From contig BSBM01000096.1 of assembly GCA_027924585.1 (NCBI GenBank), positions 62,001 through 126,000 of the forward strand: a stretch of DNA of 64,000 bases. The letters are read 5' to 3'. How positions within the stretch are numbered: the stretch's first letter is position 1; each line of letters opens with the position of its first letter. Shown here one piece after another: positions 21,914 to 33,730 of this stretch. Below the pieces are notes generated by a model, which saw nothing but the letters and a program-made list of their open reading frames with translations, did no database searches and was not told the origin of the DNA. The position numbers and the translations under genes were made by a program. The stretch is from Larix kaempferi (Eukaryota; Streptophyta; Pinopsida; Pinales; Pinaceae).

Positions 21914-24291
21914 GGTAATCCTATGGTGAGCAAGGCAGTACCAAAAGACTTTAGTTAGACCACTATTCCAAGCATTAGCAACACTCTATGACAAAGCCAA
22001 AATATAACATTTTCATAACATAGAGGTTGTCTAAAACAAACATAGTTATCTTTATTTCACATGTAAGCTCAATTCAACAATGTCCCTTCATGCTAAACAG
22101 AGACAACAAATCAGGACAAAGGGAAAGGTCATTTTGGGTGTGCGCCAATCATTTTGGTGTGCAGGCATCCTTAGGATTGTGAAACAAACACTTGCGCGAG
22201 TCTGATGAAGATCTTTGTGCTGGTGCCAAAATTAAAATTTGCGCTGCGCTTGGGATTCTGCGCGAGCTAAGATTGGCAATCTAGTGTGCGCTAGGGTATA
22301 AGCGGGAATTTATGCGCTAAGATTTAGATGCTCCATGTACGCCAACGCCTAAACTTATTCGGGCGCCAAGTGATAATGCATTTCCTGAGCTCAGACCTAA
22401 AAAAATTTGCGCGCCAGTACCATAATTTCATTTGTGCGCCAAAGCTAAACTCATTCGCACACTAGCTCAAACAGTTTCGCAATTGCTGCTTCCTAATCTA
22501 ACCTTACTTTTGCGCTAGCACTTCACGTAATGTACGCAATATTGTATGTGCATCAATGTTCAAACATTTCATGCGCCGACAGCAGATAGTGGAAGTTGCA
22601 CTGAAGATGGATAAGTCCTGCAGTCGCAGGCTTTATCAGCTAAGGATCGGGCCTAACTTTGAGTTTCTAAATGGGCTCAATTGGCCAGTTTGACACATCC
22701 CCTATGGCAGCTTATTTTAACTGCAAGGAGCGAGAAGGGTCGAGCCTTATGCATAGAAGATGCTTGGCCGGGAGCTTTACAAACCAGGCTTTGGGATGTT
22801 GCGGCTTCTATGGGTTTGAGCGAGAAACTTTGTCGCCGCTAAAATATCGCCAGGACGATTCGACCTCATGACTAGAGCACTTCATACTTTTATAAAACAG
22901 AGACTCTACTCAAGGAAGAAGATCCTCAAACCGAAACAAACCATTATGCAACCAAGAAAATGTATAAAACTTTGAAATGCGGTCGTGGGGAGACGCGGGT
23001 TTCACTTGGAAAACGAAAGCTCTACGAGGAAAACCAGGAGAGACGAAAACACAACAGAGGGGAAAGACTTGCATGCCTATGAGATGGGGCCGTCTCTACC
23101 CTGGTTTGAAAGTGTTGGCCTCGTATCTTCATAGGGAGAAGGACAATAACTATCCTACGTCTTTCTAGCTTTCATGCAAAGAAGGACGAAGGCTGCTTGA
23201 GCTACTCAAACTGTGCATGGGTGATTGTTTAACCTACTAATCCAAGAGCAGGATTTGGGAAAGAGCCTACCTATTGGTATGGCGAGTGCTCCGAGACCTC
23301 AACTGTTTGCAGCGAACAGTCGTCTCGAACTTCAACGCGAATGGCGAGCGCTCCAAGTGCAAATGACCAAATAAAAAAACCCAAAATGTCGTTGCATGCG
23401 TTAAATAGAGGGAGAGTTAAATGCTCATGTAAATTTAAAGTTGGCAGGATTATGAGCGCGGGGCTCGAGAAATGGTCATTAAGAGTGGCACATGGCCTCA
23501 TTAAGGCCCTACCAACTCCGTCGGTGCACAGGGATCGAGGAGATCTTTTCGCGTCGAGTATTGATTTTAGCTTTCGTGCCAAGCAGGGAGCGTAATGTTT
23601 TGCGCTATGTGGCGAGCGCACGTTCAAAGATAAGCTTAGCGCTCAAGCGGCCATCCCGACATTAGGGTTGTGCTCGAAAAACCGCGCCAGGCATGAGTTA
23701 TCATGAAAGATGAACGCGGATTTGTGAGCGGGGAGGATAAGCACGTCTCCAGCACTTGGGGAGTCAACTCTATCATCATAATTGCGCTGGGCAGAATGCG
23801 CCACTTTTAATCATTCTTAGGAAGTGAAGTGTAGCCCCAAGGCAAAATGATTATGATAATTCTTGCACCTCAAGCGATCGAGAAAAATTATCTCTTGCGC
23901 TAACGGTGGTCGGCTTATTGCGCCAGATAACAGACTTGGGACTAGTCAAAAGGGCGGATGAGTTAAAGCCAAGGTACGCGCCAGACGGAGGATTTGTGAT
24001 TAGAGTTTGCGCCCAGCGAGGGATTTATGGTTAAAGGCGCGTCAAAGCGGCGGCGGACTTAAGGCTAAAACTTGCGCTACAGCGGGGAGTTAAGACCAAA
24101 ATCTGTGCTAAAGGAAAATGATGACTTTGCCTTAGACAAATGGGAAAACTCTCTTGGAAGCAGGCGATGAAAATCTTACTATTCAAAGAGAACAAACGTA
24201 AGGATGAAGTAAAAAGCTTGCTACAAAAGTGTTGAAAGGAGGGGCCCCAAATAACTTCAAAATTTTGGGGAAGGATGTTGCAACAACAACA

Positions 24292-25353
24292 ATTGGCAAA
24301 TCGCTGGCGAACACAGATCTCTGAAACTATCTCGTTTATCGGAAGAACTCCTTTTAAAAGTTGTTCACCTTATGTGCAACAGTCGGCTTAAGAATTAGAA
24401 TCTCGACGAAGGAAGAAGGAACTTTATCCATTGGTCATTGGGAGAAGGGATCTTTGATGAAGACATCTTTAAAACTTTCCAAGGGCCAACATATGGGGTT
24501 CATTTTAGAAGATTCATCTTTCAGATGACCACTGCTATTAGACTCCACAGGATTTTGCAACAACATCTCATAGACACCATTGCTCTTGTTCCTCATTCCC
24601 ATGCCGCCTGCATCCGTTTGGATGCTCATACATTTGACAACTTTGCTATTTGAGCCTTCCAGAAATATTTGCTTTAAAATACGGTCTTTAATTCTGGCTC
24701 CTCAATCCACAATGTCCTTTTGTGTGAGTGGGAGATTTTATTTTTTATCAAGCCTCACGGACGAAGAGGAGCCTAGCTTGAGCTGAGGATTTTGGATAGC
24801 TTTCTTGACCTGTATGCTTTGCTTATATCTCAGCCGTGCTTTGATTGAGGTGGGAATTTCTGGAAAACAGACCCTTGATTATGAGCCCTTTTGGGTTTAA
24901 ATTTGCAGCATGGAGTCATTTCAATACCATATGCCTTCGAGATGTGCTACTCTTCCGTGGGTCCAAACACAACAATCTTCTTGAGATGCTTTTAAGTGTG
25001 ATGGTGGACGGAGCCCGAAGATAGTAGTAAAGATAATCATAGATCTCCGCTATTTAAACAAGGGTTAGTGTGACCAATAGAACAAGATCTCTTCATTTTG
25101 GAGAACGATCAGCAAAGCCCCAAATGCATGGGTAAACTTTCTTTCCAGGATACATTTCAAGCTTCACGAGTTGTGATATTTCTTGCGAGATCTGCCTTCA
25201 CGAAGGGCCCAATTGCAGGTGACTCAGGAAAACAAATTTGTACAAAAGTTCAAAGGCTAAGAGAAAAAGGCAATCTAGCTGAAGCACAGAAAACAAAGAC
25301 TGAAGTAAAAATAAAAGAAAAGCTTTATTTATGTACAGAAAGTGTCATTGAGA
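24292..25353 (-). other. Element D region between integrase and 3' LTR
   Basis: About 1.06 kb with only short, unconserved ORFs. It is expected to end (minus sense) in a polypurine tract beside the LTR at 24291, but the last bases, GCGATTTGCCAAT, are not purine-rich. The rest is mixed-composition sequence with no recognised domain. Confidence 0.5.
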
Positions 25354-26760
25354 CTATGCAAAGTATTGTTTCAAGGTGAGGACAATGAGAGGAAGGGTTA
25401 CTAACCCTTCCTCTCCCTGGAGGTCTGTCAACTTGTAAGTGGATGGGCCGAGCTTTGCAGAGATTTGGTAAGGGCCTATCCATAAGTGTTGGAATTTCAT
25501 GTGCATCCCCTTGCCTTCATGATTATGGTCCCATTTCAGAACTAAATATCCTACTTCAAAACTTCTTTTACCAGACTTTCTCTTATCGAACCATCTTTTG
25601 ACTATGTCTTGATGTTGATGAAATCGGTCTTTATCTTTCTGATGGGTTTCTTCCAGTTGAAGCAAAGTATTGATCCTAGATTGCAAGACCTGACTACCAG
25701 ACCCTCAAGAAGCTTGGGACAACTGTAAGGATGGAAGAAAGATATTGGGAGGGAGAATGGCTTCCTTGCCATAGACGAGGGTGTAAGGGGAAACCCCTAA
25801 TGCATTCTTTGGAGTCACCCTATCTGCCCATAAGGCATTTGGAAGAGCTATATGCCAACTTCGCTGATTTTCTATCACAGTATTCTTGAGAATTCGGATG
25901 AGATTTTTGTTTGAAGATTCGGCTAATCCATTTCCTTGAGGGTAATAATTGGCTGAATAATGCAGTTTAATTCCCCATTCATAGACAAATTCATTTATTT
26001 TAAAAGATGAGAAATAGGTGGCATTATCAAATACTAGGGAAATTGGAACCCCAAACCTGGTTATTATGTTCTCTTTCAAGAAACTGATGATTGCATCTTC
26101 GTTGATCTTGCGCAATGGGATATCCTCCGTCCATTTGGTGAAGTAGTCGGTGGTTGTGAGGATGTATCGATGTTGAAGAGAAGAATTTGGATTTATTTCC
26201 CCAATGACATCTATACCCCATTGTACGAAAGGTTTTGAGATAATAACCGACTGCAAAGGTCCTGCTACCTTAGGTAATTTCCCAACACTTCTTTGGCATA
26301 TATCACAGTTCCATGCATAAGCATGAGCATCTCGGAATAAAGTGGGCCAATAATATCCATCTCTGAGAATTTTGTGGGCTATTGTCTCTCCTAAATAATG
26401 TCCACCGGCTGGGCCATCATGCAATTCCTTGACAACCTTGCTTGCATCTTCCTTTTCTAGACATCTGAGAAAAATACCATCAGAATTTCTTCTGAACAGT
26501 ATGCCATCAATGATTTGATAAGCTGCTGATTTCAAACGGAGTGCCCTTCTTTGTTTAGAACTCCAGTGTTCTAGTAGATATCCATGCTGCAAATAATGCA
26601 CTAGATCTCTATACCACGATTCAGGAGGTGTGAAAATGGGACAAACCTCAACTGAATTCAGTTCGGCTTCATTTTTCCAGTGCTGCTCTTCATCAATTGG
26701 ATGTTCTGTAAGCAATTTACATAGGCCTTGCCCCTTAAAGATGGTGGCTGGTTTAAATTC
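25354..26760 (-). pseudogene. Element D integrase (two-part frame, one internal stop)
   Basis: The frame from 26715 holds the HHCC zinc-binding domain (H99 and H106, then C137 and C140 in CDICQ) and a complete DD35E core: D169 in QWGIDVIG, D230 in SLVFDNATYF, E266 in NGLAESSNK, with 35 residues between the last two. This enzyme inserts the cDNA into host DNA. After a TGA at 25705-25707 the same frame continues from 25686 to TAG at 25354, with the C-terminal GYLVLKWD and GPYQISAKLGPSTYKL (GPY/F-type) segment and no chromodomain. The TGA probably replaced CGA. All catalytic residues are kept, and element E carries a close relative ending KKYFV at the same point. Confidence 0.9.
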
Positions 26761-27183
26761 TAAATCATATTCTTGAAGAGCTGTGACCTAGTTTCCCCTT
26801 CTTTCTCCCAATTCCTTTTGAATGAAAAGGGACCTAACAGCTGGGTGAGGAACTATAATTTTAGTTTTGTTCTTAAGAATATATGGTCTAAACTATTTGA
26901 CTGCTTTGAAGACAGCATATGCATGCTTGTCAATAATAGGATATTTCAGTTCAGCACCTTGCAGACCAGTGCTCATAAACGAGATTGGGTATTCATCTCC
27001 TAACTCTACCTTTTGCGTGAGCACTGCTGCGAGTGAGTCATCCGAAGCAAAGGTATACAATATAAAATCGTTGTCAAAATTTGGGATTCTCAAGGAAGGA
27101 GCCTTAGCTATGGCTACCTTAATGTCTCTGAATGCATGCTTTTCTAAGTCCGTCCACTTGAATTGTATGCTTTGCTTGACCAT
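26761..27183 (-). pseudogene. Element D gypsy-type RNase H (two in-frame stops)
   Basis: It follows the RT in the same frame. FILYTFASDDSLAAVLTQ carries the first catalytic Asp, and AELKYPIIDKHAYAVFKAVK matches the second helix of the gypsy RNase H, although the usual Glu is Asp-like here (DKHAYAV). The later part, KELGERR..VTALQEYDLEF, gives the domain's closing strands. TAG codons stand at 26893 and 26788; neighbouring sequence and element E suggest ancestral CAG or CAC and TGG. It degrades the RNA strand of the RNA:DNA hybrid. A second, different RNase H lies before the RT. Confidence 0.85.
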
Positions 27184-27186
27184 TTG

Positions 27187-28080
27187 CTACAAAGGCTTAA
27201 CAATTTGCGCGAAATCTGGAACAAATCTTCGGACAAAATTGATAGTGCCCATAAACGACTGCATGGATTTCTTGTTATGAGGCATTGGAATTTTATTGAT
27301 AGCTTGGACTCTTTCTTGATCTATTGATACTCCTCTTTTGGAAATGATATGGCCCAGTAGTTTACCTTCGGGAACAGTGAACACACTCTTCTTGGGATTT
27401 AAAGAAATACCATATTTTCGGCAATGTTCAAAAATCTGTTTCATGTGAATAACATGATCTTCTCTTTTCTTTGAAAAAACTGTCACATCGTCTAAATAGA
27501 CCACAACACAGTGACCTCCCAATCCTCGGAAGGCGATGTCCATTGCCCGTTGAAACGTAGCTCCTGCATTTATTAGGCCAAATGGAATTCTTCAGTACGC
27601 GAACATTCCCCATTTAGTGTGGAAAGTAGTCTTAAGACGGTCTTATTCAACTACCAATACTTGATTGTAACCAGAGAAGCCATCAAGAAGGGAGAATAGT
27701 TCAGATCCTAACACCATCTGGAGAATTTGTTCCATTGAAGGGATGGGATAGTTATCTTTATCTGAAGCCCTATTTAAATTTCTGAAGTCGACACACAGTC
27801 TTATCTCTCCTGACTTTTTCCTAATGGGAACTAAGTTATCAACCCACTCAGAATGTCGGACTTTAAAGATTATTTTAGCATCCAATAACTTCTTCAATTA
27901 CTTTTGAATCAGAGGTTCAAGAGTAGGATGCATCCTTCTTAATTGCTGCTAGAATGGCTTGACACCTGCTTTCATTGGTATGACATGCTGAATAATGTGG
28001 ACGTCATATGTTTTCAGATCCTCATAATTCCATGCAAAAACACCTTTATATTGTCGAAATAGCTTGATGAACTTATCTCT
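27187..28080 (-). pseudogene. Element D reverse transcriptase (several in-frame stops)
   Basis: A single frame runs through a pre-RT segment (FAWNYEDLKTYD, IPMKAGVKPF), the fingers (LCVDFRNLNRASDKDNYPIP), LLDGFSGYNQV, IPFGLINAGATFQRAMD, the catalytic YLDD box (27487-27498) followed by VTVFSKK, and GKLLGHIISKRG with SMQSFMGTINFVRRFVP of the thumb. These are the standard gypsy RT blocks in order. Stops interrupt at 27949 (TAG), 27898 (TAA), 27643 (TAA), 27592 (TGA, where the motif expects Arg) and 27187 (TAG). There is no frameshift. The enzyme would copy the element RNA into cDNA in the particle. Confidence 0.92.
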
Positions 28081-28439
28081 TTCTCCCGGTAAACAACATT
28101 TGCCAAGATTAACAAACTTTGGTTCAGCCTCGGTGCCCAAATTAACTAATTCATGTTGCATTGATGAGCTATTTGTCTTGGTATTTGCTGGCCTTTTGAA
28201 CTTGCTTTGAAGATCAAACAACATTTCAAGTGACCTTACCCCTTTGGGGATTAAATTTTCTTTATCTATATCTTTCTTTTGTAAATTAGAATCGTGTTCT
28301 TCTTCATCTATCACAGCTTCTTGAAATATGTCTTCGTTTGTTAGAAAACTGATAATTCGTTCATCATCATCGAAAAATCTGAAGTTTGTGATATTGTTAG
28401 GGACAGAAGGCCTGAAAATTAACTGAATTGAGCACTTGT

Positions 28440-28840
28440 TATTAGTTGGCACCAATCTAGAAGCAGAAGTTGCTAATAAATCAGCCGCAACATTTTGTAG
28501 TCTAGGAACAGATTTTATACTGAAGGCATCAAAATGCATAATTAAATCCCATACCTCAGCCTGATAACCTTTCAAATGAGGTGAGAGACAGTGAATGGTA
28601 TCTCTTACCTATATCACAACTATTTCGGAGTCGCCAAACACCTTCAGATACTTAACATTTAAACCGATGGCTTTCTTCAATCCGTGGACTAAAGCTTCAT
28701 ATTCAGCAGTATTATTAGTACAATCAAATTCTAACCTATAGGACAAAAAATACTTATTTCTTTCTGGATCTATCAGAACACAACCGGCTTCGGAACCTTC
28801 CAAAGTTTTAGAACCATCAAAGTATAATGTCCAAAAAAAA
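28440..28840 (-). pseudogene. Element D additional (archaeal-type) RNase H between protease and RT
   Basis: In the same frame as protease and RT, WTLYFDGSKT supplies the first Asp, NTAEYEALVHGLKKA the Glu, VFGDSEIVV the second Asp and NVAADLLATSAS the fourth acidic residue, in the order of the aRNase H known from Tat/Ogre plant elements. A TAG at 28609-28611 interrupts it where 'VIQVRD' is expected. Having this domain ahead of the RT, with a second RNase H behind it, gives the order PR-aRH-RT-RH-INT. Ogre elements are known for aRH after RH. The same PR-then-aRH order appears in element C. Confidence 0.8.
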
Positions 28841-29079
28841 TCATTTGATCTAGTTAAGTTAGGATCTTTATGATCTAAGTCAGTGACTAAACTAACTATA
28901 TTACAGTCAATATCATCAGTCCGAGAAAAATGAAGGAGATCGGACTGTTCATCTAATTCATGGCTAATAGTTTCAGACTGATAATTACCAGGATCGATTT
29001 CTAAGAAATAATTTCCCAAAACTGAGGATGAGAAGGCTACAGCTTCATTCTTTCCTTCTAGTTGAGTTACATTTTGTTT

Positions 29080-29475
29080 CATGTGCGGTTCTCTCAGAAC
29101 CTTGATCTGATTCTGTCTATTTTGATATGGAAACCGCAAATGGGACCAATCAGTTGCACAGTAACCATTCAACTTTGTGTACCAATCCCTACTTAGGATC
29201 AAACCATAGGCTTCGGGAATGTCAACTACCATTATATCAATGAACTGACAAACTCTAGAATATGCTGACAACCTAATGAGGACGTCTTTCATTTCCCCGA
29301 TAACCTTGACAGCAGTCCTATCTAACTGAATAATCTGGTCGGGAGATGGAATTGGTTTCCCATTAATTTTTTTACAGATTGACAGTGGCATGACATTCGA
29401 AGATGCTCCGGAATCTACCAGACAATTGTGAACATTGTGATTGAAAATCTCAAAAGTTAAAAGAAACGACAACAT
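29080..29475 (-). pseudogene. Element D aspartic protease
   Basis: CLVDSGASSNVMPLSICKKI holds the catalytic DSG triad (Asp codon at about 29413-29415) in the retropepsin context hydrophobic-D-S-G-A. IPEAYGLILSRDWYTKLNGY is the C-terminal 'LLGRDW' strand of plant gypsy proteases, and DWSHLRFPYQ follows. The protease would cut the Gag-Pol polyprotein. It is free of internal stops, and is joined upstream to gag through codons interrupted by TAG at 29554 and 29782. It shares its frame with the additional RNase H. Confidence 0.88.
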
Positions 29476-29556
29476 CTGAGATTTGGATTTCCCACCAATA
29501 CTAGCCTCATTAATTTCAAGATCTTCTTGAGTGTCTGTTAATGGAGTGCTGGGCTA

Positions 29557-31455
29557 GGATTGAAGAGCATGCAACAACTTGTCTCGTTGTTGGGGCAAAC
29601 TGCACATATCAAATATTGAAACATTTGCCTTTACTTTCTTTATATATTCAATAATGTCATATCCTATATCAGATTCTTTTACAATTCTAGTTGGATGGTC
29701 TATCTTATTCAGTGTGACCTTCGGTTGTTGAATTGTTGTGTCAATGCTTGGCTGCTTGGCCGCTGTTGGGTTGGCTTTAGGCTATGGTGGAATGACTGTT
29801 ATGTGTCTTCTAGGTAATTCTTTTGAAATTTTAGGCTTGGGAATAGTCGAGCTTAGCACTGGATCTGTAATGGGACCTTTATTACGAGTGTTAATGTTTA
29901 CAGCAAAGACTGGGCTTTTCATGGGATCATCTTCTACCAATTCAGTTAAAGGTACCCAATCCCATAGCACCATAGTAGTGTCTGGAGATGGTTCCTCTAT
30001 CTCAGGGCTCAATTCTTCTGGAGTATCGTCTTGATTTGGAATCTGTGAATCCAACATTTGGTTCATGACCAAACTCATAGAGTTAATCCATTGTGGGAAG
30101 CTCTTTTCTGAGTGTGGCTCCTGATGAAATGTGCAAAAGTGTTCCATCCCTATTTCATTCAGATTTAAAATAGGAGAAGTATTCATAGGTGGATGAGGTT
30201 GATCATTGTCTTCTCTCTTCTTGTAGAATGGATTGAAAGGCTTGCTAGATGTACTAGTTTCTTTATCTTTCTCGAGATCTACAATTTTATTACACAATTT
30301 CTGCATCATCTTAACTACGTTCTCCATGTCTGCTGATGGCTCTTCTTTATTCCTGGTGAGCAACAAGGTTTTTTTATTAGTTGCTGGTTTTGTCTCTGCG
30401 TCTAAGGCATGTTTGGAAATGATGTCTGCTTTTTCTTCCACCTTTCTAGCTTCTTCAAAATTTTCTATCAGGGTGGTTTTCTTAGATCTTTTGATGAACA
30501 TTGCTATAGGCCCTTCAAGAGCTGTTGTATAATATTCAACTAGAGATTCTTCTGCTGGTTTGTTTGCTTCGCTGAAATTATTCAAGAGTGTCGTGAACAT
30601 TTGGTTGAAGTCTTGAACCTTTTCTTTCTTTTCCATTCTCATGGACAATAATTCTTTCATGAGTGTAGCTACGGTTTTTTTATTTCCATACTTCTTTAAG
30701 AAACATGTTTCAAATTCTTCCCAGCTGGAAATTAAGCTAGCTTGTAAGCTAAAATACCAGGAAGAAACTTTTGGCTCAAATGTGTATGGGAAAAGCCTAC
30801 AAACTACATCTTCATGCTGTACATTTAAAAGATTCAGGGCTAAATAAAAACTCTTGAGATGATCTTCAGCAGAAATGGATTTTCCTGGGTCAAATTTAGG
30901 CAAGACTTTCTCTGGATTTTTAGGCAGATTGTGGAATGGCCCAGCTAAATTCAATGCTCCCCTCGCTCTCCAAGAAGGTACAGCCATGTTTCTATGTGGA
31001 GAATCAGGTGGAGAGTTGTGTGGTGAATTAAGTGGGGTGCTCTTTGGAGTAACAAGTTCTCCAAGATTTTCTGGATTTGAAAACTTTTATGGGTTTTCAA
31101 GATCGATTTCTTTCAGGGTTTTTGCAATTTCTTCCAAAGTTAAATTTACAAGCTCTTCAAAGTTCTGCACAAGAACCGAATCACGGGTGTACTGTCTCTC
31201 TTTTATGGGAGTACTTTTCATAGGGAGGAAAGTTACAGCATTTAAACCACCTAGTTTTTTAACATAAGACCGTGTATGTCTCCTTAAATCTTCTATTTCT
31301 GCAAAAGGCACAGCATACAATACTTCTTGATGTTCAGAATCAGAGATGGAGTTTTCTTGATTTGTTACTTCAAGGTTTGGGTTGTCTGAAATTCCTGTTT
31401 CAAGTGGGTTTTCAGTATCATTTTTGACAATGGGAGATTTTCCTTTATCAGCCAT
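29557..31455 (-). pseudogene. Element D gag (two in-frame stops)
   Basis: The ATG at 31455 (MADKGKSPIV) lies only 10 bp from the PBS, so the leader is very short. One frame continues to the protease, interrupted by TAA at 31087 and TAG at 29782. The capsid core shows FDPGKSISAEDHLKSFY, VSSWYFSLQASLISSWEEFETCFLKKYGN and KVQDFNQMF (Retrotrans_gag type). A Lys/Glu-rich segment follows, then a degenerate C..H...H zinc motif (HFCTFHQEPHSEKSFPQW) in which the expected final Cys is Phe. Gag would form the particle. The stops fit ancestral CAA and CAG. Confidence 0.88.
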
Positions 31456-31464
31456 GCACTTCAG

Positions 31465-31482
31465 GCCCTCCTTCTAGTGCCA
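31465..31482 (-). other. Primer-binding site of element D
   Basis: In minus sense TGGCACTAGAAGGAGGGC lies five bases after the 5' LTR end and starts with TGG as needed for a tRNA CCA end. The tRNA is not assigned. It fixes the strand of the element and the LTR edge at 31488. Confidence 0.85.
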
Positions 31483-32420
31483 AAAACTGTTGATGACCCG
31501 AAGATTGCAGCATCAAGCAGAAAGTGATTCTCCCCAGTAAACTATCCCAATTAGATTGTCCACTGTTTGGTATGGGGAATCCGTCCGATTAGCAGTTCCG
31601 GCTACTGTTAGACTTGGATATTTGCTTCTTTTACATCAGTTATGGCCCGATCCACCGTTCTTTTTTTATTTTATTATTAAAATGATATTCAAGTGTCTAA
31701 GCTAATTTAATCTAAATGCAGAGCTTGAAACAAATTTATATCTAAGACTGAAATAAATCTAATCTATCCTTGCAAGGAGCAAACTGTAAATATGAGCAAT
31801 GTGTTGAAAGAAGTATCTAAACATCCACAGATAACCATTAAATCACAAAGATACATCTACAACAAGAGATTAAAGATATAAAGATAGCTTTTAATCCATG
31901 TGAAAGCATCATATTACTCATTTAGGAAAACATCATTGCACAGAAAATAGTGCGATCATTTATCAGACAGAAACAATTCCGAATAGCAAGGAAACATCTC
32001 ACAGCAGTGTCAGAATGTCATAAGAATAATCCAGCATGCATTAGGTCCACTTTTCCAGGCTCTTTATTAGGCAAAAATGTCTCCCTTAGGCTCTTTATTA
32101 GGCAAAAATCGCTTCCCTGGAGTTCATTACAAAATAGTTCGTACAAGCTAAGAAGCTTCTTTTCCCTGCCAAAAACGTCCTTCTCTATTCCTTCTAACCT
32201 TTTATTTATAACTTTACAAAGTGCCCCTTGGGCTGACAAGTGTAGCCTAACTCTATCACCTCCCTCCTTGGATTTCATCGTATCCTTACAAAGCCTTTGA
32301 ATACGTGGAAGAGTTCACACATAGGACAAAAATATGGACCAGCTGTCCTTTCAGAACATTTATACAAAAGGAAGAATTTCAGTTTTTTACTTGATTAAAA
32401 CAAAAATAAGAATGATCTGT

Positions 32421-33290
32421 CTATTCTGTTGGGGCTTCTGCCTGCTGATTTGAAGACACGCCTCCATCAATCAGCTCGCTTGAAACTACTGGTCCATCTA
32501 TACTTTGAATTTATGAGGTCCATTAGCTGATATCCTTTACGATAAGCTTGCTACGGGAAGATATTGTTGCCTAGGACGCTATTTCATGCTTACAAAGGTC
32601 AGATTTGATCAACGCTTTTCCCTGTGTAGCCTCTTTTGCCATTGCTTCCAGGAAGTAAATATGTATTGCAGGCTGGAAAATGAACTGTTGAAATTCATCC
32701 TGAGTCAATACCTCTATCTTCTTGATGTAAGCCAAGTCTTCGTCCAGCTCGTTCTGCAACTCGAACACTCGGTCTTCTTCTTTTAGAAACTCATAAATGG
32801 AGGCGGGGATAGCCAGATGACACTTGCTAAGCGATTCCCTGAGTGTGGAATAGATGGAACAACACTTGTGAACCGTCCTTTTGATTTCCACACTTAGCTT
32901 GGTGCCGCAATCTCTAGCAAATTCAAGAATTCCTATGTCTACATCCAATTCATCTCCTGTAGGGGCGCGCAAGTGTGAAGGTAGTTGAGATTTTCCCCTT
33001 TTCCATTTAGATTCCTGTTTCAGCTCCTCTACATGATCTGCAAACCTTTCTCGAGTCTTTAGGGCTTTGGTTTCAATTGTTTTCATTTTCTTAATCATCT
33101 CTTTCATGCTCCAAATCTCTCCCGAGATCAGTACTAGCAGCTGATGTATTTTAATCCGCATATCACATGTTTGTTTGTGAAATGTGGATAAGTTTTGCTG
33201 GTTTTCCACTGTCTCTTTGAGATGTCTTGTTAGTTGTTCCTTTTCTTGAATCATCCCTTCATATTCATTGTTGTGCCTTCTATTTTCTGT
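32421..33290 (-). pseudogene. LTR ORF L2 copy in the 5' LTR (one stop)
   Basis: Open from about 33290 through MIQEKEQLTRHLKETVENQQN to TAG at 32571, then in the same frame to 32421. It matches the 3' LTR copy closely throughout. Its stop at 32571 stands opposite an intact CAG in the 3' LTR (19218-19220), while the stop of the other copy (19269) is intact CAG here. The two copies thus prove each other's ancestral reading through both positions. Confidence 0.65.
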
Positions 33291-33730
33291 ACCCTCCTAT
33301 CAATGATGGCCTTTTTCTTTGGACTAAAATATACAGTATCCAAGTCTATTATTTTGCGCTACTTCCGGGGGTTATATGGGTTCAACGCTAAGCTCCCTGA
33401 ATAGGCACCCTTTTCTTGAGTTCCCCCTGGGGTGCATATAAATGGTGGATCAATCTCCATATCTGTCGGAGTAGATGGCTCCAGATCGAGAGTCTTCTCT
33501 GTCTGCTCTTTATCCTTTTCTCCTGCTGACTCCTCTTGCTGTATCTACAATCCATCTGCTCCTTCAGACAGGGGCCTTTGCTCTTCCTCATGCTGTTGCT
33601 TGGAAGCTTGCTCTTGGGATACTTGATATTCTCTTTCTTTTTGAATCCTGGCAGCCTCCTCTTGTTGAATCTTGGCAGCCAACTCACCTTGAATCCTTGC
33701 TTGTTCTTGGTCATGGTGCTGTTTGAGAGC

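Larger units (their letters stand above)
18147..24291 (-). repeat. Element D 3' LTR (6145 bp)
   Basis: In minus sense it starts TGTTGTTGTTGCAACATCC at 24291 and ends GGGCATCAACA at 18147. About 2.4 kb (24291-21914) come before the ORF and hold many GCGC/GCGCCA motifs; about 0.9 kb (19067-18147) follow the ORFs. A TTTTATAAAAG box (minus) at about 22893-22903 is a possible promoter, but it is altered in the 5' copy. The ORFs inside are described separately. No polypurine tract is recognisable to its right, in minus-sense upstream position. Confidence 0.92.

Noticed and set aside
23271-23627. 118-codon minus ORF in the D 3' LTR
   Set aside because: The copy in the other LTR (36725-37027) is shorter and overlaps an equally long plus-strand ORF; no motif supports either.
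25354-31455. In-frame stops restored by U-to-C RNA editing or by a reassigned stop codon
   Set aside because: All three stop codons occur, some replace Trp (not repairable by U-to-C editing), such editing is known from plant organelles, and LTR comparison shows the stops are recent mutations.
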